Virus record (IMG/VR): IMGVR_UViG_3300047557_000734
Coordinates: 1-42,989 of that record
Length of the DNA: 42,989 nt
Direction: 5' to 3' (one strand)
Origin: a virus
The notes under the pieces were generated by a model. It ran no database searches, was not told where the DNA came from, and worked only from the letters and a program-made list of their open reading frames with translations. Positions 25,593 to 33,251 of the stretch are shown piece after piece; position 1 is the stretch's first letter, and every line of letters begins with the position of its first letter. Made by a program: the position numbers and the translations under genes.

Positions 25593-26357
25593 TTAGTTCC
25601 CAATCATCTTCAATCCGCGACTACCATACGACACCATCGTAGGCTTACCCTTCTTGATAAACCAGTAACCATTACACCAATTAGGATACGTCGTCGTACT
25701 CTGCAAGTATTCTGTCTGCGGAATACTGAAGAAACCACCCAACTCGCCAATGACATACTGGCCGCTAGGATCCCAACCCATTGCACAATGATGCGTGTGC
25801 GCTGTAAGAGTGTGACACTTCTTCAACTCTGCAATAGCACTAGGATTATTCAGCGGATTCTTAGAGTACGAGGTAGGATGCGCAATATAATACGTCTCAT
25901 TATTACTCGTCAGGTAACAATGATCCAGGTTGGAGAAGCGCAACTTGCACGTATCCTTCTTGATTCCATCAAAAACATTACGCATCGAATCAACAAACGA
26001 CTCACGATACTCGGCACTCTTCGTGTACCTATAATCATGATTACCCTTGAGGAACACAATGTTCGTAAAGTTAGCGCAGAGAATCTCCATAAGGCTACGC
26101 GCTTCCTTAATCTCCTTGTCAAGCCCAGCACTCTTCTGCTTCGGCATATACTGGGAGAGACTATCACCATTGAGATAATCGCCAGCGATGAGAAGATTAG
26201 TGAATCCCTTGGCATCGTCAAGAAATTTATTGACCAGTTTGGCATCATACAGGGGTACGTGCCAGTCAGCCGTAACAGCCCAGTCTCCACGCAAATGCAA
26301 CGGCCTGTCTAGGCCGAATTCGAATCTACTCTTATCCTTTGTGTCTACCCTTTTCAA
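25593..26357 (-). CDS. Calcineurin-like metallophosphoesterase
   Basis: A 254-residue protein with the metallophosphoesterase signature in order: DWH (residues about 31-33, replacing the usual DxH), GDYLNGD, GNHDYR, a His in IAHPTSY and the closing HTHH. Two metal ions are expected. Phage members are usually found among replication genes and are suspected DNA exonucleases or phosphatases (SbcD/Mre11-like), but substrate cannot be read from sequence. TTG at 26357 overlaps the previous stop (TTGA), with GGAGAAG upstream. The 3' end abuts tRNA-Leu. Confidence 0.85.
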   Translation of the reverse strand: MKRVDTKDKSRFEFGLDRPLHLRGDWAVTADWHVPLYDAKLVNKFLDDAKGFTNLLIAGDYLNGDSLSQYMPKQKSAGLDKEIKEARSLMEILCANFTNIVFLKGNHDYRYTKSAEYRESFVDSMRNVFDGIKKDTCKLRFSNLDHCYLTSNNETYYIAHPTSYSKNPLNNPSAIAELKKCHTLTAHTHHCAMGWDPSGQYVIGELGGFFSIPQTEYLQSTTTYPNWCNGYWFIKKGKPTMVSYGSRGLKMIGN

Positions 26358-26650
26358 TGAACTTCTCCATTCATAATCATAGTTAGCATATGCAAACCAT
26401 CGTCTAATCTTCGAATGATTTGTCGCTTGCTAACTCCCATCTGTTTTGCTTGTTCTTGAATCGGGTTTCCGTATACCATGACGCCAAGAACAGTATTGTA
26501 TAGGTTAACGCTCATGTGTCTTAGTTTCCGCATAGCCATGTCTAAGTCAATCTTAGCGGTCTGAAGATCATTATGATTACCTAGTACAATTGCCATATGT
26601 AGTGTCGTATAATTCCTCAGATAGCCTTCAACTGTTTGCTTGTCGTACAT
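26354..26650 (-). CDS. Sigma region 4-like protein (promoter -35 recognition half)
   Basis: A 98-residue protein whose C-terminal half (YNTVLGVMVYGNPIQEQAKQ then MGVSKRQIIRRLDDGL) is a sigma-70 region 4 helix-turn-helix. The N-terminal half is helical and could pack on RNA polymerase or on the partner. The ATG lies inside the upstream region 2 gene, one base out of frame, with a 23-bp overlap. Together the two frames would make one normal phage-sized sigma. It may act as a separate subunit or be joined by a +1 frameshift. The stop overlaps the next start. Confidence 0.7.
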   Translation of the reverse strand: MYDKQTVEGYLRNYTTLHMAIVLGNHNDLQTAKIDLDMAMRKLRHMSVNLYNTVLGVMVYGNPIQEQAKQMGVSKRQIIRRLDDGLHMLTMIMNGEVH

Positions 26651-26903
26651 GATGCTCTACGATCTCGTCATAGGATACGCTCTGATTGTACCGCAAACGC
26701 TTTGTATAGCGTACCCAGTCTTTCATGCGATTAAAAATTGCTTGACTGATTACTTGTGGTGTTGCATCAGGAGGACACTTCCATACTGCGATCATGCCTT
26801 CCTGATACAAATCATCATACTCTGCCGCGTTGCGGAACTTCCAGGCGGCATCCCCGATTAGACGCTCGTAGTCCCTGACACGCTCTTCGTCAGGGCTAAT
26901 CAT
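26628..26903 (-). CDS. Sigma region 2-like protein (core binding / -10 recognition half)
   Basis: A 91-residue protein. EYDDLYQEGMIAVWK (residues about 28-42) is the sigma region 2.1-2.2 signature that contacts RNA polymerase core, and AIFNRMKDWVRYTKRLRYN occupies the place of regions 2.3-2.4 that melt and read the -10 element. There is no region 4 in this frame: it stops after VRQANS within the next gene. It starts at the ATG overlapping the SSB stop region. It could redirect host polymerase to phage promoters together with the downstream region 4 protein. Confidence 0.72.
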   Translation of the reverse strand: MISPDEERVRDYERLIGDAAWKFRNAAEYDDLYQEGMIAVWKCPPDATPQVISQAIFNRMKDWVRYTKRLRYNQSVSYDEIVEHHVRQANS

Positions 26904-27265
26904 TAGAACGGGAAATCGTCTACGCTGGTGGGCGTAGGAGCCGTCTCCTTGGCGGCGGAAGGGGCGGAAGGAGTAGAGGCGGTAGTGTCGGCAGCGAAGC
27001 GGAACAGCGTCTTGGCGGACAGATTATAATATGTCTGCTGCTCACCATTCTTGTTCTGATTGAGAGACTGCGTGAACTTGCCATCAGCGACGATGAAGTC
27101 TCCCTTTGCGAGCGGGATGTGCTCATTCTCAGGCCAGACGGTGATGTTCACCATCTTATTATTTCCGATAGCGCGAACAGCGATGTCGCGTACGGGAAGG
27201 TTGCGCGCGGTACGATTGCGCGGATCAAACTGGATGATACCAGCGATGGTCATGTACTCGTCCAT
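26903..27265 (-). CDS. ssb: Single-stranded DNA-binding protein
   Basis: A 120-residue OB-fold protein: strands in MTIAGIIQFDPRNRTARN, VRAIGNNKMVNITVWPE and FIVADGKFTQSLNQNKNGEQ fill the usual SSB order. A Pro/Ser/Thr/Ala linker follows, then the acidic tip DDFPF, the bacterial SSB tail that recruits partner proteins. It coats ssDNA in replication and annealing. It lies in a tight cluster with nuclease and primase-helicase genes. ATG at 27265 has AAAGGAAACGTAA upstream. Confidence 0.88.
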   Translation of the reverse strand: MDEYMTIAGIIQFDPRNRTARNLPVRDIAVRAIGNNKMVNITVWPENEHIPLAKGDFIVADGKFTQSLNQNKNGEQQTYYNLSAKTLFRFAADTTASTPSAPSAAKETAPTPTSVDDFPF

Positions 27266-27583
27266 TTACGTTTCCTTTGTGTATGCGTCCCACATTTTGA
27301 GGAACGTCTTGTAGGGAACTACTACGAATCGTCTACCTGTCTTTGCTTCGCGGAGAAACAAGGACCACTCGTTGTTGCGCGCATTGTGCGCTGCTTGCTT
27401 TAGGTCAGCGTCCTTTAGTGAGAGCCGCTTTTGGTATTTGCATTCTGGTGCAAATCCTTCGGGCAGATCACTAACATCAGGAACATCAAAGCCGCGAGGA
27501 CCAGTGCGCGTGCCGCCAAGATCACGAGCGACTTCTCGCTCCCAATCCTTCCATTGTTTAGATCGGTTGGGCGGCAGACTCAT
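27266..27583 (-). CDS. PD-(D/E)XK-type nuclease, resolvase-like
   Basis: A 105-residue protein started at the ATG with TTGAGGATG before it. It opens SKQWKDWEREVARDLGGTRT, then has DVPDVSDLPEGFAPECKYQK, a D-x(n)-ExK core as in archaeal-type Holliday-junction resolvases and VRR-like nucleases, followed by a helix (ADLKQAAHNARNNEW) and a strand (RFVVVPY). It may resolve recombination intermediates with the SSB and annealing protein. A longer upstream frame lacks a ribosome site and overlaps the previous gene more. Confidence 0.72.
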   Translation of the reverse strand: MSLPPNRSKQWKDWEREVARDLGGTRTGPRGFDVPDVSDLPEGFAPECKYQKRLSLKDADLKQAAHNARNNEWSLFLREAKTGRRFVVVPYKTFLKMWDAYTKET

Positions 27584-27908
27584 CAGCATCCTCAATAATC
27601 TCGGGCTGCTCATCACCAGGATCACGGTCAGACAAGAAGTCGTTAGCCTCAGGACTCAACTCGTCCTCCCAACGCTTGATGTCGATTCCGTCAAGGCGCT
27701 CACGAATATGCTTGGCCATGTTCTCTGCGGCGAACAATACGAGCGCATCCTCATTATCAGTGAAGATATAGAACGGACCATCGGCGACAGCGCGAAGAGT
27801 GAGAAACTCAAGCACTGCGCTGATGCGCTCTCCGAGAAGGACGGGATCACCGTCACACTCAATGAGCATCTTCTCAAGCGGATTCATATCATTAACTACG
27901 TCAGTCAT
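27558..27908 (-). CDS. Acidic hypothetical protein
   Basis: A 116-residue acidic protein between primase-helicase and the nuclease. It has two helical blocks (MNPLEKMLIECDGDPVLLGE and DALVLFAAENMAKHIRERLD) and a very acidic, probably disordered C-terminus (DPGDEQPEIIEDADESAAQ). ATG at 27908 sits behind GAAAGGAAAAGC. No family recognised. Acidic proteins in this setting sometimes mimic DNA or bind SSB, but nothing here proves it. Confidence 0.6.
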   Translation of the reverse strand: MTDVVNDMNPLEKMLIECDGDPVLLGERISAVLEFLTLRAVADGPFYIFTDNEDALVLFAAENMAKHIRERLDGIDIKRWEDELSPEANDFLSDRDPGDEQPEIIEDADESAAQPI

Positions 27909-27918
27909 GCTTTTCCTT

Positions 27919-29196
27919 TCAGAACGGGTCGGTTACGGGTAGAACAGCAACTCCAGTATCAGTATCCTTGATCTCAACGTGAGTGACGGTGCCTGCTTGT
28001 CGGCGACGAGACTTGAAATGAATCAGGCGGAAACGACCGGGCGCTTCTGCGCGAGCCTCAAGGCCACAATCTACTGCTGCTCCGATATCACTAGAGCCAC
28101 GAGTACGAGTATAACTAGACGTTGCTTCTCCCTTGTTTGTATGGTGTAGTACCATTATAGCAGATCCAGTCTCTTTTGTCAAGACATTAATTGAATCATT
28201 GAAGAGCGTAGCCATAGCGCCAGCATTGTTCTCGTCTTGGGTGTGTAGGCGCGTGAGGCTGTCAAGTACAATTAGGCTAGGCTGGTACGTAATTGCCTCG
28301 TCCAAGAACTTGTCGAAGCGACGGTCTAGTCTTACTCCTTGCCGATGAAGATATCGGACATTCTCATGGTTTCGGAGTCCCAACTGGCGGAGCCGATGAT
28401 AAACCACATCATGCGGATTTTCCTCATCAACATAGAGTACCCTTCCGTGGTGTTGTAGTGGCCACTTGATCCAATTATCCTCACCATTAGCGATGGCTAC
28501 TGCGAGACTGAGAGATAGCCAGGACTTGCCAACGTTAGGCTCACCTACAAGTAGCGTCGTATCTCCCTTTGCGATTACGCCATCAACAAGCCACTCGTAT
28601 TCGGGAGGCGGGATAGACAAGTCTAGCGCATGATAATGATAATTACCACTCTTACAATTCTTTACAATGTCAAGGAACGTTTCCATTGTGTAGTTCTCAA
28701 AGAACTCTACGATATCTTTCACGTCCTCTGGCAGAGTAACGCGCTTAGCCTTTGCGCCGAGGATACTACGAATGCTGCCCCAAGCCTTCTCAATCTTGGC
28801 GCTCGTATTATAATCAGCATCATTGTCTAGTACGACATAGATAGTCTCGTACGCCTTTAGCGTATCAGCATCAGTCTCGCGCATACCATACGCGCCAGGA
28901 ATGCCATACACGTTATGGATGCCTTCTTGCCAGAGACGCATAGTGTCCGTCTCTCCCTCTACGATGAAACAATAATTCTTCTCAGAGAGGGGACCATGAT
29001 ACAGACCGAGGTGAAGGCCCTTCTCGCTGGAGAATTGCCGCTTGCCAGGACCAATGTAACGCTTCTTATCACCGTTAGGGTACGGGAATACTACCCACTC
29101 ATAATCACTATCAGAGCGAACGCCGAAAGATTCTAGCGTCTCAGCGTTGATGCCCTTCTGGTATTCGAACCAGTTCTTCTGCGCTTCTGTAAGCAA
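27919..29196 (-). CDS. Primase-helicase, TOPRIM plus RecA-like ATPase
   Basis: A 425-residue replication protein. The N-terminal half is TOPRIM-like, with FIVEGETDTMRLWQ (catalytic Glu) near residues 77-90 and VVLDNDADYN near 121-130. The C-terminal half is a RecA/RepA-type helicase with Walker A GEPNVGKSW (about 219-227), YVDEENP, Walker B LIVLDSLTRLH and HHTNKGEATSS. No N-terminal zinc-binding domain is present, so primer synthesis may be limited or absent. It starts at TTG 29196, three bases after the endolysin stop region, with GTGGAGTAAAG upstream. A consensus promoter lies within it. Confidence 0.86.
   Translation of the reverse strand: MLTEAQKNWFEYQKGINAETLESFGVRSDSDYEWVVFPYPNGDKKRYIGPGKRQFSSEKGLHLGLYHGPLSEKNYCFIVEGETDTMRLWQEGIHNVYGIPGAYGMRETDADTLKAYETIYVVLDNDADYNTSAKIEKAWGSIRSILGAKAKRVTLPEDVKDIVEFFENYTMETFLDIVKNCKSGNYHYHALDLSIPPPEYEWLVDGVIAKGDTTLLVGEPNVGKSWLSLSLAVAIANGEDNWIKWPLQHHGRVLYVDEENPHDVVYHRLRQLGLRNHENVRYLHRQGVRLDRRFDKFLDEAITYQPSLIVLDSLTRLHTQDENNAGAMATLFNDSINVLTKETGSAIMVLHHTNKGEATSSYTRTRGSSDIGAAVDCGLEARAEAPGRFRLIHFKSRRRQAGTVTHVEIKDTDTGVAVLPVTDPF
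28154..28182 (-). promoter_or_regulatory. Consensus sigma-70-type promoter inside primase-helicase
   Basis: On the minus strand TTGACA (28177-28182) and TATAAT (28154-28159) are separated by exactly 17 bp, with TGC before the -10 as an extended element. Both hexamers are perfect. It would transcribe the 3' part of the helicase gene and the downstream nuclease, SSB and sigma-like genes. Confidence 0.82.
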
Positions 29197-29199
29197 TCT

Positions 29200-29943
29200 T
29201 TACTCCACGACTCGGATGAAAATCTGGACCTGACTCGTCTTGCGTTCTCGCACCATGACCTGACCGCCGTCAGAGAAATTAGTGGGAGAAGTGTTGCCCT
29301 CTACGGCCTTGAAGGCGCCCTTGGAATTAGGCGGAGTGACAACGATACCAATGTGATCGCTGGTGCCGTCGCCTTGCCAATCGAACATGGCAATATCCCC
29401 AGCCTTTACCTTGTCCTTCGGGACAACGGTGAGTCCATTGCGCTGTGCGCGAGCATCAGCAACCATGAACGGACAATAAGCCCAACGACTACCACGCTTG
29501 AAGGACTTGCTGCCAGCCTCAACAAAACAATACGTCACGAACATGGCGCACCAAGGGCCGATGATACCATACCACTTAGAGAACTTCGTCATGTTACTAT
29601 TCGGAGGAGACTCCTTTACGCCCTCATAGGAGAGAGCGATCTCTAGTGCCTTCTCACGAAAAGTGTTGGGCTTTGCTGCGCGCTGCTTAGCGCGACGCTC
29701 CATAAGCAGGGTAGGCTGACGCCTATTGGTAAGGAAAGCGTGCAGGTCCTTACCATAGACTTGGTTAATGTTACGCTCAGAATACCCAATCTTATACTTT
29801 GCTTGTGCAGTGGCGCGCGCAGTCTGTTCACCATACACACCATCAATCTTACCCACCCACGTACCAATCTTCTTCAATTGGCGCTGAGCAGCCTTTACGT
29901 CGGCGCCCTTCATCGGCGGGCTTGTAAGCCTAAGCGTCTTCAT
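29200..29943 (-). CDS. Endolysin, peptidoglycan-binding plus CHAP-like amidase/peptidase
   Basis: A 247-residue cell-wall hydrolase. Residues 10-60 form a PG_binding_1 repeat (MKGADVKAAQRQLKKIGTWV then GVYGEQTARATAQ). A basic linker leads to a CHAP/NlpC-like catalytic domain from about residue 95, with Cys132 in PWCAMFVTYC, His197 in TSDHIGIVV and EGN at about 215-217 as the expected triad. It cleaves host peptidoglycan at lysis. ATG at 29943 follows AGAAGGAGACTG. It is embedded among replication genes on the opposite strand from the holin-like genes. Confidence 0.88.
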   Translation of the reverse strand: MKTLRLTSPPMKGADVKAAQRQLKKIGTWVGKIDGVYGEQTARATAQAKYKIGYSERNINQVYGKDLHAFLTNRRQPTLLMERRAKQRAAKPNTFREKALEIALSYEGVKESPPNSNMTKFSKWYGIIGPWCAMFVTYCFVEAGSKSFKRGSRWAYCPFMVADARAQRNGLTVVPKDKVKAGDIAMFDWQGDGTSDHIGIVVTPPNSKGAFKAVEGNTSPTNFSDGGQVMVRERKTSQVQIFIRVVE

Positions 29944-30223
29944 TATCAGTCTCCTTCTTACCATTAAGATACGGAGTATCGTACCACTCCTCAGCGGCCT
30001 TCGAATAATGCTCGTTCAGGATCTTGACGATCAACTCTGCCTCGTCAGAATACGCATTCTCAAGGGTCATAAACTTCGTGTAACGATCACCATACTCAAG
30101 AGTATAGATATGAATGTTACGACGATAAGCGGCAAGACTCCACAAAGGATCCCGCCTATCAAACTCGTCATCATCACGATCAAACGAGTCATCAACAATA
30201 ATAAACCTCGGAAAGTCAGTCAT
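29930..30223 (-). CDS. Acidic hypothetical protein
   Basis: A 97-residue acidic protein. It begins with a strand then an Asp-rich run (FIIVDDSFDRDDDEFDRRDP), continues with an alpha/beta-looking core (AAYRRNIHIYTLEYGDRYTK) and ends charged. The 3' end overlaps the endolysin start by 14 bp and its ATG overlaps the stop of the small basic gene upstream, so translation is coupled. Function unknown. Confidence 0.6.
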   Translation of the reverse strand: MTDFPRFIIVDDSFDRDDDEFDRRDPLWSLAAYRRNIHIYTLEYGDRYTKFMTLENAYSDEAELIVKILNEHYSKAAEEWYDTPYLNGKKETDNEDA

Positions 30224-30350
30224 TCTGCTTCTCCTTCATCTTACGCGCAATACGCATAGCCTTAGCCTCCATCTTCTTCTTACCACGCTCTAGACGCTTC
30301 TTCATGTTAGCCTCCAACTTCTGCTTCTTAATGCTTCCTGTTACACTCAC
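30216..30350 (-). CDS. 44-residue basic helical microprotein
   Basis: GTG at 30350 overlaps the stop of the DUF3310 gene (GTGA) with AAAAGGAATT upstream, and its TGA overlaps the next ATG. The product is almost entirely Lys/Arg/Met/Ala/Glu helix (KKRLERGKKKMEAKAMRIAR). A single amphipathic helix of this charge may bind nucleic acid. Coupled junctions on both sides favour real translation. Confidence 0.6.
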   Translation of the reverse strand: MSVTGSIKKQKLEANMKKRLERGKKKMEAKAMRIARKMKEKQND

Positions 30351-30586
30351 TCGTAATTCCTTTTCATCTGATTATACTGGCTTGTCTCTTCGATATAGAT
30401 TAGTCGATCAATATACCACTTTGCCTTACGCAAGTCCTCAATGCCATTCTTATACTTGTAGCGGCTAACATACTTGATGATGTTGCCTTCATGATAGCCC
30501 AGGCCGAGTCCTTCGATAGCCGTGATGGTTTCCATGTCGCCTTGAGTATAGTGCTTGGGACTGTTTACTGGGTCGTCAATTGCCAC
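30347..30586 (-). CDS. DUF3310 protein
   Basis: A 79-residue protein with the full DUF3310 pattern: VNSPKHYTQGDMETITAIEG, then GNIIKYVSRYKYKNGIEDLR, then KAKWYIDRLI. It starts at GTG 30586, with AAGGAGGAGTATGC just upstream inside the polymerase gene; a longer frame is a polymerase shadow. The family is widespread in phages beside nucleotide and replication genes and has been called nucleotide-kinase-like, but its reaction is not firmly known. Overlaps the polymerase 3' end by 22 bp. Confidence 0.85.
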   Translation of the reverse strand: MAIDDPVNSPKHYTQGDMETITAIEGLGLGYHEGNIIKYVSRYKYKNGIEDLRKAKWYIDRLIYIEETSQYNQMKRNYE

Positions 30587-31317
30587 GCATACTCCTCCTT
30601 CTCTGCCCAGTTTGTTTGACTCCACTCGCAATCAACTTCGATGGGCATGATGTCGTTGATCTTGTCGGGCTTCATAAGTTCCGGAACATGATACACGATC
30701 ATGCTCGTTTCGTAAAGTGTTGCATCAATCATGATCTCATCGTGGATAATGTTTACGATGTGCGAGTCCTTGTCTGCCAAGTAAGCGTGTACTTTGACGA
30801 CGGCTTCGCGCATGATGTCTGCAGCACTGCCCTGGATGAGCGCATTCAAGGCTTTGTGCGAGTCTTCCACATGTAGATGCCTCCCATGACTATTAATAAT
30901 ATAACCTCTATGAGCCAGAGTACGATCAATGGAATCACGAAGAAGACTAATGCCTGGTCTAGTCGCATGATACGCTTTCAATAGTCGTTTTGCTTCTGGA
31001 TAACCAACGCCGAGTTGACGCATGATAGTTGGTGTGCCGCCACCATAAATGATGCTGAAGTTTAGGGTCTTTCCGACTTGTCGCTCCTCGTCAGTGATGT
31101 TGTCTTTGTTGAATAGTCCTTTGGCAGTCTCATGGTGCGGGTCAAGTCCGGCATTGATCTCGTCGCGTAGACTGGAATCACCAATGCCGATAGCGAGGTA
31201 GTATGCGAGCATCCTGACTTCGATAGCCTTGTAGTCGAAGAACAAGAAGGCATCATGCTTGGGTTGAAATGCACGCTTTACATCCTTCTGTGATCGTGGA
31301 ATGTTTTGTACGTTCAT
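30565..31317 (-). CDS. Family A DNA polymerase, C-terminal half (palm and fingers)
   Basis: A 250-residue polymerase part that begins MNVQNIPR, normally found in the middle of a family A polymerase directly after TGRxSS. It contains motif A (FFDYKAIEVRMLAY), motif B (RQVGKTLNFSIIYGGG) and motif C (IIHDEIMID), so the catalytic residues are intact. The thumb and exonuclease domain are in a separate gene at 33254-34222. The two should assemble into one enzyme. ATG at 31317 overlaps the stop of the upstream 61-residue gene (ATGA) and has no strong ribosome site of its own, implying coupled translation. Confidence 0.92.
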   Translation of the reverse strand: MNVQNIPRSQKDVKRAFQPKHDAFLFFDYKAIEVRMLAYYLAIGIGDSSLRDEINAGLDPHHETAKGLFNKDNITDEERQVGKTLNFSIIYGGGTPTIMRQLGVGYPEAKRLLKAYHATRPGISLLRDSIDRTLAHRGYIINSHGRHLHVEDSHKALNALIQGSAADIMREAVVKVHAYLADKDSHIVNIIHDEIMIDATLYETSMIVYHVPELMKPDKINDIMPIEVDCEWSQTNWAEKEEYAWQLTTQ

Positions 31318-31499
31318 TGTGTGCTTGCCTGCTTGTAGAGTAATTCGTAGATAGTCATGGCTGAATCAAAGTCTTTTGCGAATACTGGCCATACTTCTTC
31401 GATTCGCTTGCTGGTCATGATAGCATACATGCTGACATAATACCATGACCAATTCTCGTTATCTTCTTCGTGCTCGTCCCAGTGATGATAACTAAACAC
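31314..31499 (-). CDS. Small hypothetical protein inside the polymerase-splitting cassette
   Basis: A 61-residue acidic protein, rich in Trp, Tyr, His and Glu at the N-terminus (FSYHHWDEHEEDNENWSWYY) with a C-terminal helix (SAMTIYELLYKQA). GTG at 31499 overlaps the glycosyltransferase stop, and its own stop overlaps the polymerase C-half start. No family recognised. It is the last gene of the five-gene insertion between the polymerase halves. Confidence 0.6.
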   Translation of the reverse strand: MFSYHHWDEHEEDNENWSWYYVSMYAIMTSKRIEEVWPVFAKDFDSAMTIYELLYKQASTQ

Positions 31500-32262
31500 T
31501 ATACTTCTCTTTGATATCGTCCTCGTACTTTGCGCTTACCTCGGCTACAAGTTTTTGAATCTCAGCATTGTGTACTCGTTGCGCAGTATTGGGGCTGATG
31601 TATTGCTTGTAGAGTAGTTTGTCGATGTGCTTTGCATTTGTGTATAGAATTGTTCGGACCATGAATTCGTAATCATCTGCTACGCGCATGTAAGGATTGT
31701 GTCCGTCTAGTTCGCGGTATACGCTAGCCCTCCAGGCACGGACATGATTGGGCGCGCTTACGATATGACTCATGGTTGTAGCGTTGAGTTCGGGGGAGCG
31801 CATTACCCATACGCCATGCTCTTCATCATAATAGTCCGAGCCGTATCCGAAGGCCCAACCGTCAGGATACCTGCAGGATTCTCCCGCCTCATTGATCTCG
31901 CACCAATTGGAATAAGCAAAGCCTACGCTCTTGTCTTCGAAGGCTAGGCGGATTTCTGCAAGCGCGTTTGGAGTCAACTCATCATCATGATCCAACTCTA
32001 CGATAATGTCTCCGGTGCTTACCATTCCAGCCCACCGCTTTACTTGTCCGATGATGCCAGAGTGAACATGGCTACGGAACATGCGGATAACGTAACGCTC
32101 GTCAGAACAAAATCCGTAGACTTGTCGCCAAGTATTCTGAGTGATCGAATCATCCCATACGATCCATTCCCAATCCGTATACGTTTGATTCTTTAGGCTA
32201 TGCCATGTACGGGCCAGCACATTTTGGGGTGTGTTATAGATAGGTGTGATTACACTAATCAT
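31492..32262 (-). CDS. Family 2 glycosyltransferase
   Basis: A 256-residue GT-A fold enzyme. The N-terminus MISVITPIYNTPQ followed by TWHSLKNQTYTDWEWIVWDD is the classic GT2 nucleotide-binding start, and STGDIIVELDHDDELTPNAL holds the metal-binding DxD. The second half has the usual acceptor-side WRASVYRELDGHN and ADDYEFMVR segments. ATG at 32262 or 32274 both follow AAGGAGG. Targets could be phage DNA bases, virion proteins or host wall polymers. Its place within the polymerase cassette makes DNA modification a fair guess, not more. Confidence 0.85.
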   Translation of the reverse strand: MISVITPIYNTPQNVLARTWHSLKNQTYTDWEWIVWDDSITQNTWRQVYGFCSDERYVIRMFRSHVHSGIIGQVKRWAGMVSTGDIIVELDHDDELTPNALAEIRLAFEDKSVGFAYSNWCEINEAGESCRYPDGWAFGYGSDYYDEEHGVWVMRSPELNATTMSHIVSAPNHVRAWRASVYRELDGHNPYMRVADDYEFMVRTILYTNAKHIDKLLYKQYISPNTAQRVHNAEIQKLVAEVSAKYEDDIKEKYSV

Positions 32263-32308
32263 AAATGCGTACATCCTCCTTGTATAGTGCTGGTGTACGG
32301 TTTTGCGC

Positions 32309-32593
32309 TCATACCTTATCCGATCCGATAGCCGCACGAATAGCCATGCGAACTGCGTGCGCGCGCCATTTGTTTTCGACATATCCACCCTCATTGCCCT
32401 GATCGCGCCAGTCCGTGGCACACTCGTCCCAATAGCGAGCCTCTTCAACAGCGAGACGGATCGCGGCGAACGCTTCAGTGCGGTGATGCTTGTGCAGCCA
32501 TCGGAGTACCTGTTCGGGCGTGGCGTCGAGCAGGACGTATCGCTCTCCGTCCAGTTCGATATGGTCGCCAAGGACGCGAGTGCGCTTGCTCAT
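32309..32593 (-). CDS. Hypothetical protein, paralogue A (AIRAAIGSxK tail)
   Basis: A 94-residue protein, ATG behind GGGAGGAGCG and overlapping the previous stop (ATGA). It has a strand-rich start (GDHIELDGERYVLLDATPEQ), a helix EAFAAIRLAVEEARYWDECA and the ending VRMAIRAAIGSDKV. The EAFAAIR segment and the tail recur in the gene at 32979-33251, and two 23-bp blocks are identical at DNA level. DNA is GC-rich compared with flanking replication genes. Function unknown. Confidence 0.65.
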   Translation of the reverse strand: MSKRTRVLGDHIELDGERYVLLDATPEQVLRWLHKHHRTEAFAAIRLAVEEARYWDECATDWRDQGNEGGYVENKWRAHAVRMAIRAAIGSDKV

Positions 32594-32982
32594 CGCTCCT
32601 CCCGTTCGGCAATCTCGCGGGCCATTGCCCAAGCCGACGCTTTCCAATGGAAAGACCCATAAGAACCGCCTAGTCCCGGCGGCCAGAGCGCAGGGATGAC
32701 GTGCTCGGGAGCCAGCGGTGTCGGCGCTCCATCAATCAGACGCTCGCGCTTGTAAGCGTCCAGCACGTCGGCATCAACGACATCGTTGATGCTTGTCCGA
32801 TCGATCCATTCGCGGAGCAATCGGCCTGAGATTGGAACGTTTAGCGCCGGGCTGCTTTCGCATATGACGTCGTACAGTTCACGGTGCCGATCGCTGTCAA
32901 AATGACTCGGCTGTTCGTCCCACCGCTTACGGCGCACGATCTGATTGCCGACAAGAAGGTCGCGGTATTTGATGTCGCTCAT
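32590..32982 (-). CDS. Hypothetical protein between the paralogues
   Basis: A 130-residue protein, ATG at 32982 behind CGGAGAAAGC. It begins with a basic segment (SDIKYRDLLVGNQIVRRKRW), has a helix-rich middle and ends with a short Gly/Trp loop (LWPPGLGGSYGSFHWKASAW) and an acidic/basic helix. Both ends overlap neighbours by 4 bp. Codons are GC-rich. No family recognised. Confidence 0.6.
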   Translation of the reverse strand: MSDIKYRDLLVGNQIVRRKRWDEQPSHFDSDRHRELYDVICESSPALNVPISGRLLREWIDRTSINDVVDADVLDAYKRERLIDGAPTPLAPEHVIPALWPPGLGGSYGSFHWKASAWAMAREIAEREER

Positions 32983-33251
32983 GCTTTCTCCGATCCGATA
33001 GCCGCACGAATGGCAGCGCGAATCTGCTCCGCGTTTGTATGACACAAGCAACTGTCCGATATGCAGTAATCCCAAGAGCGTGCTACTTCTGCGGCGCGAC
33101 GGATCGCGGCGAACGCTTCAATACGCGCATTCATCTCGCCGTTTCTAAACCCTTCAATCTCTGCCCACTCTTCGGGCCAACACCTACCATCCCAGTCATG
33201 CTTATCCATAAACTTGAGGTTTTTGAGATGCTCTGCCATATACCTATTCAT
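32979..33251 (-). CDS. Hypothetical protein, paralogue B (AIRAAIGSxK tail)
   Basis: A 90-residue protein, first gene of the cassette, ATG at 33251 two bases after the stop of the polymerase N-half; the AAAGGAATAATT ribosome site is made by the last codons of that gene. It shares EAFAAIRRAAEVARSWDYC and IRAAIGSEKA with paralogue A. The N-terminal 45 residues differ and are Trp/Glu-rich (HDWDGRCWPEEWAEIEGF). It has three cysteines in CISDSCLC that may bind metal. Function unknown. Confidence 0.65.
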   Translation of the reverse strand: MNRYMAEHLKNLKFMDKHDWDGRCWPEEWAEIEGFRNGEMNARIEAFAAIRRAAEVARSWDYCISDSCLCHTNAEQIRAAIRAAIGSEKA

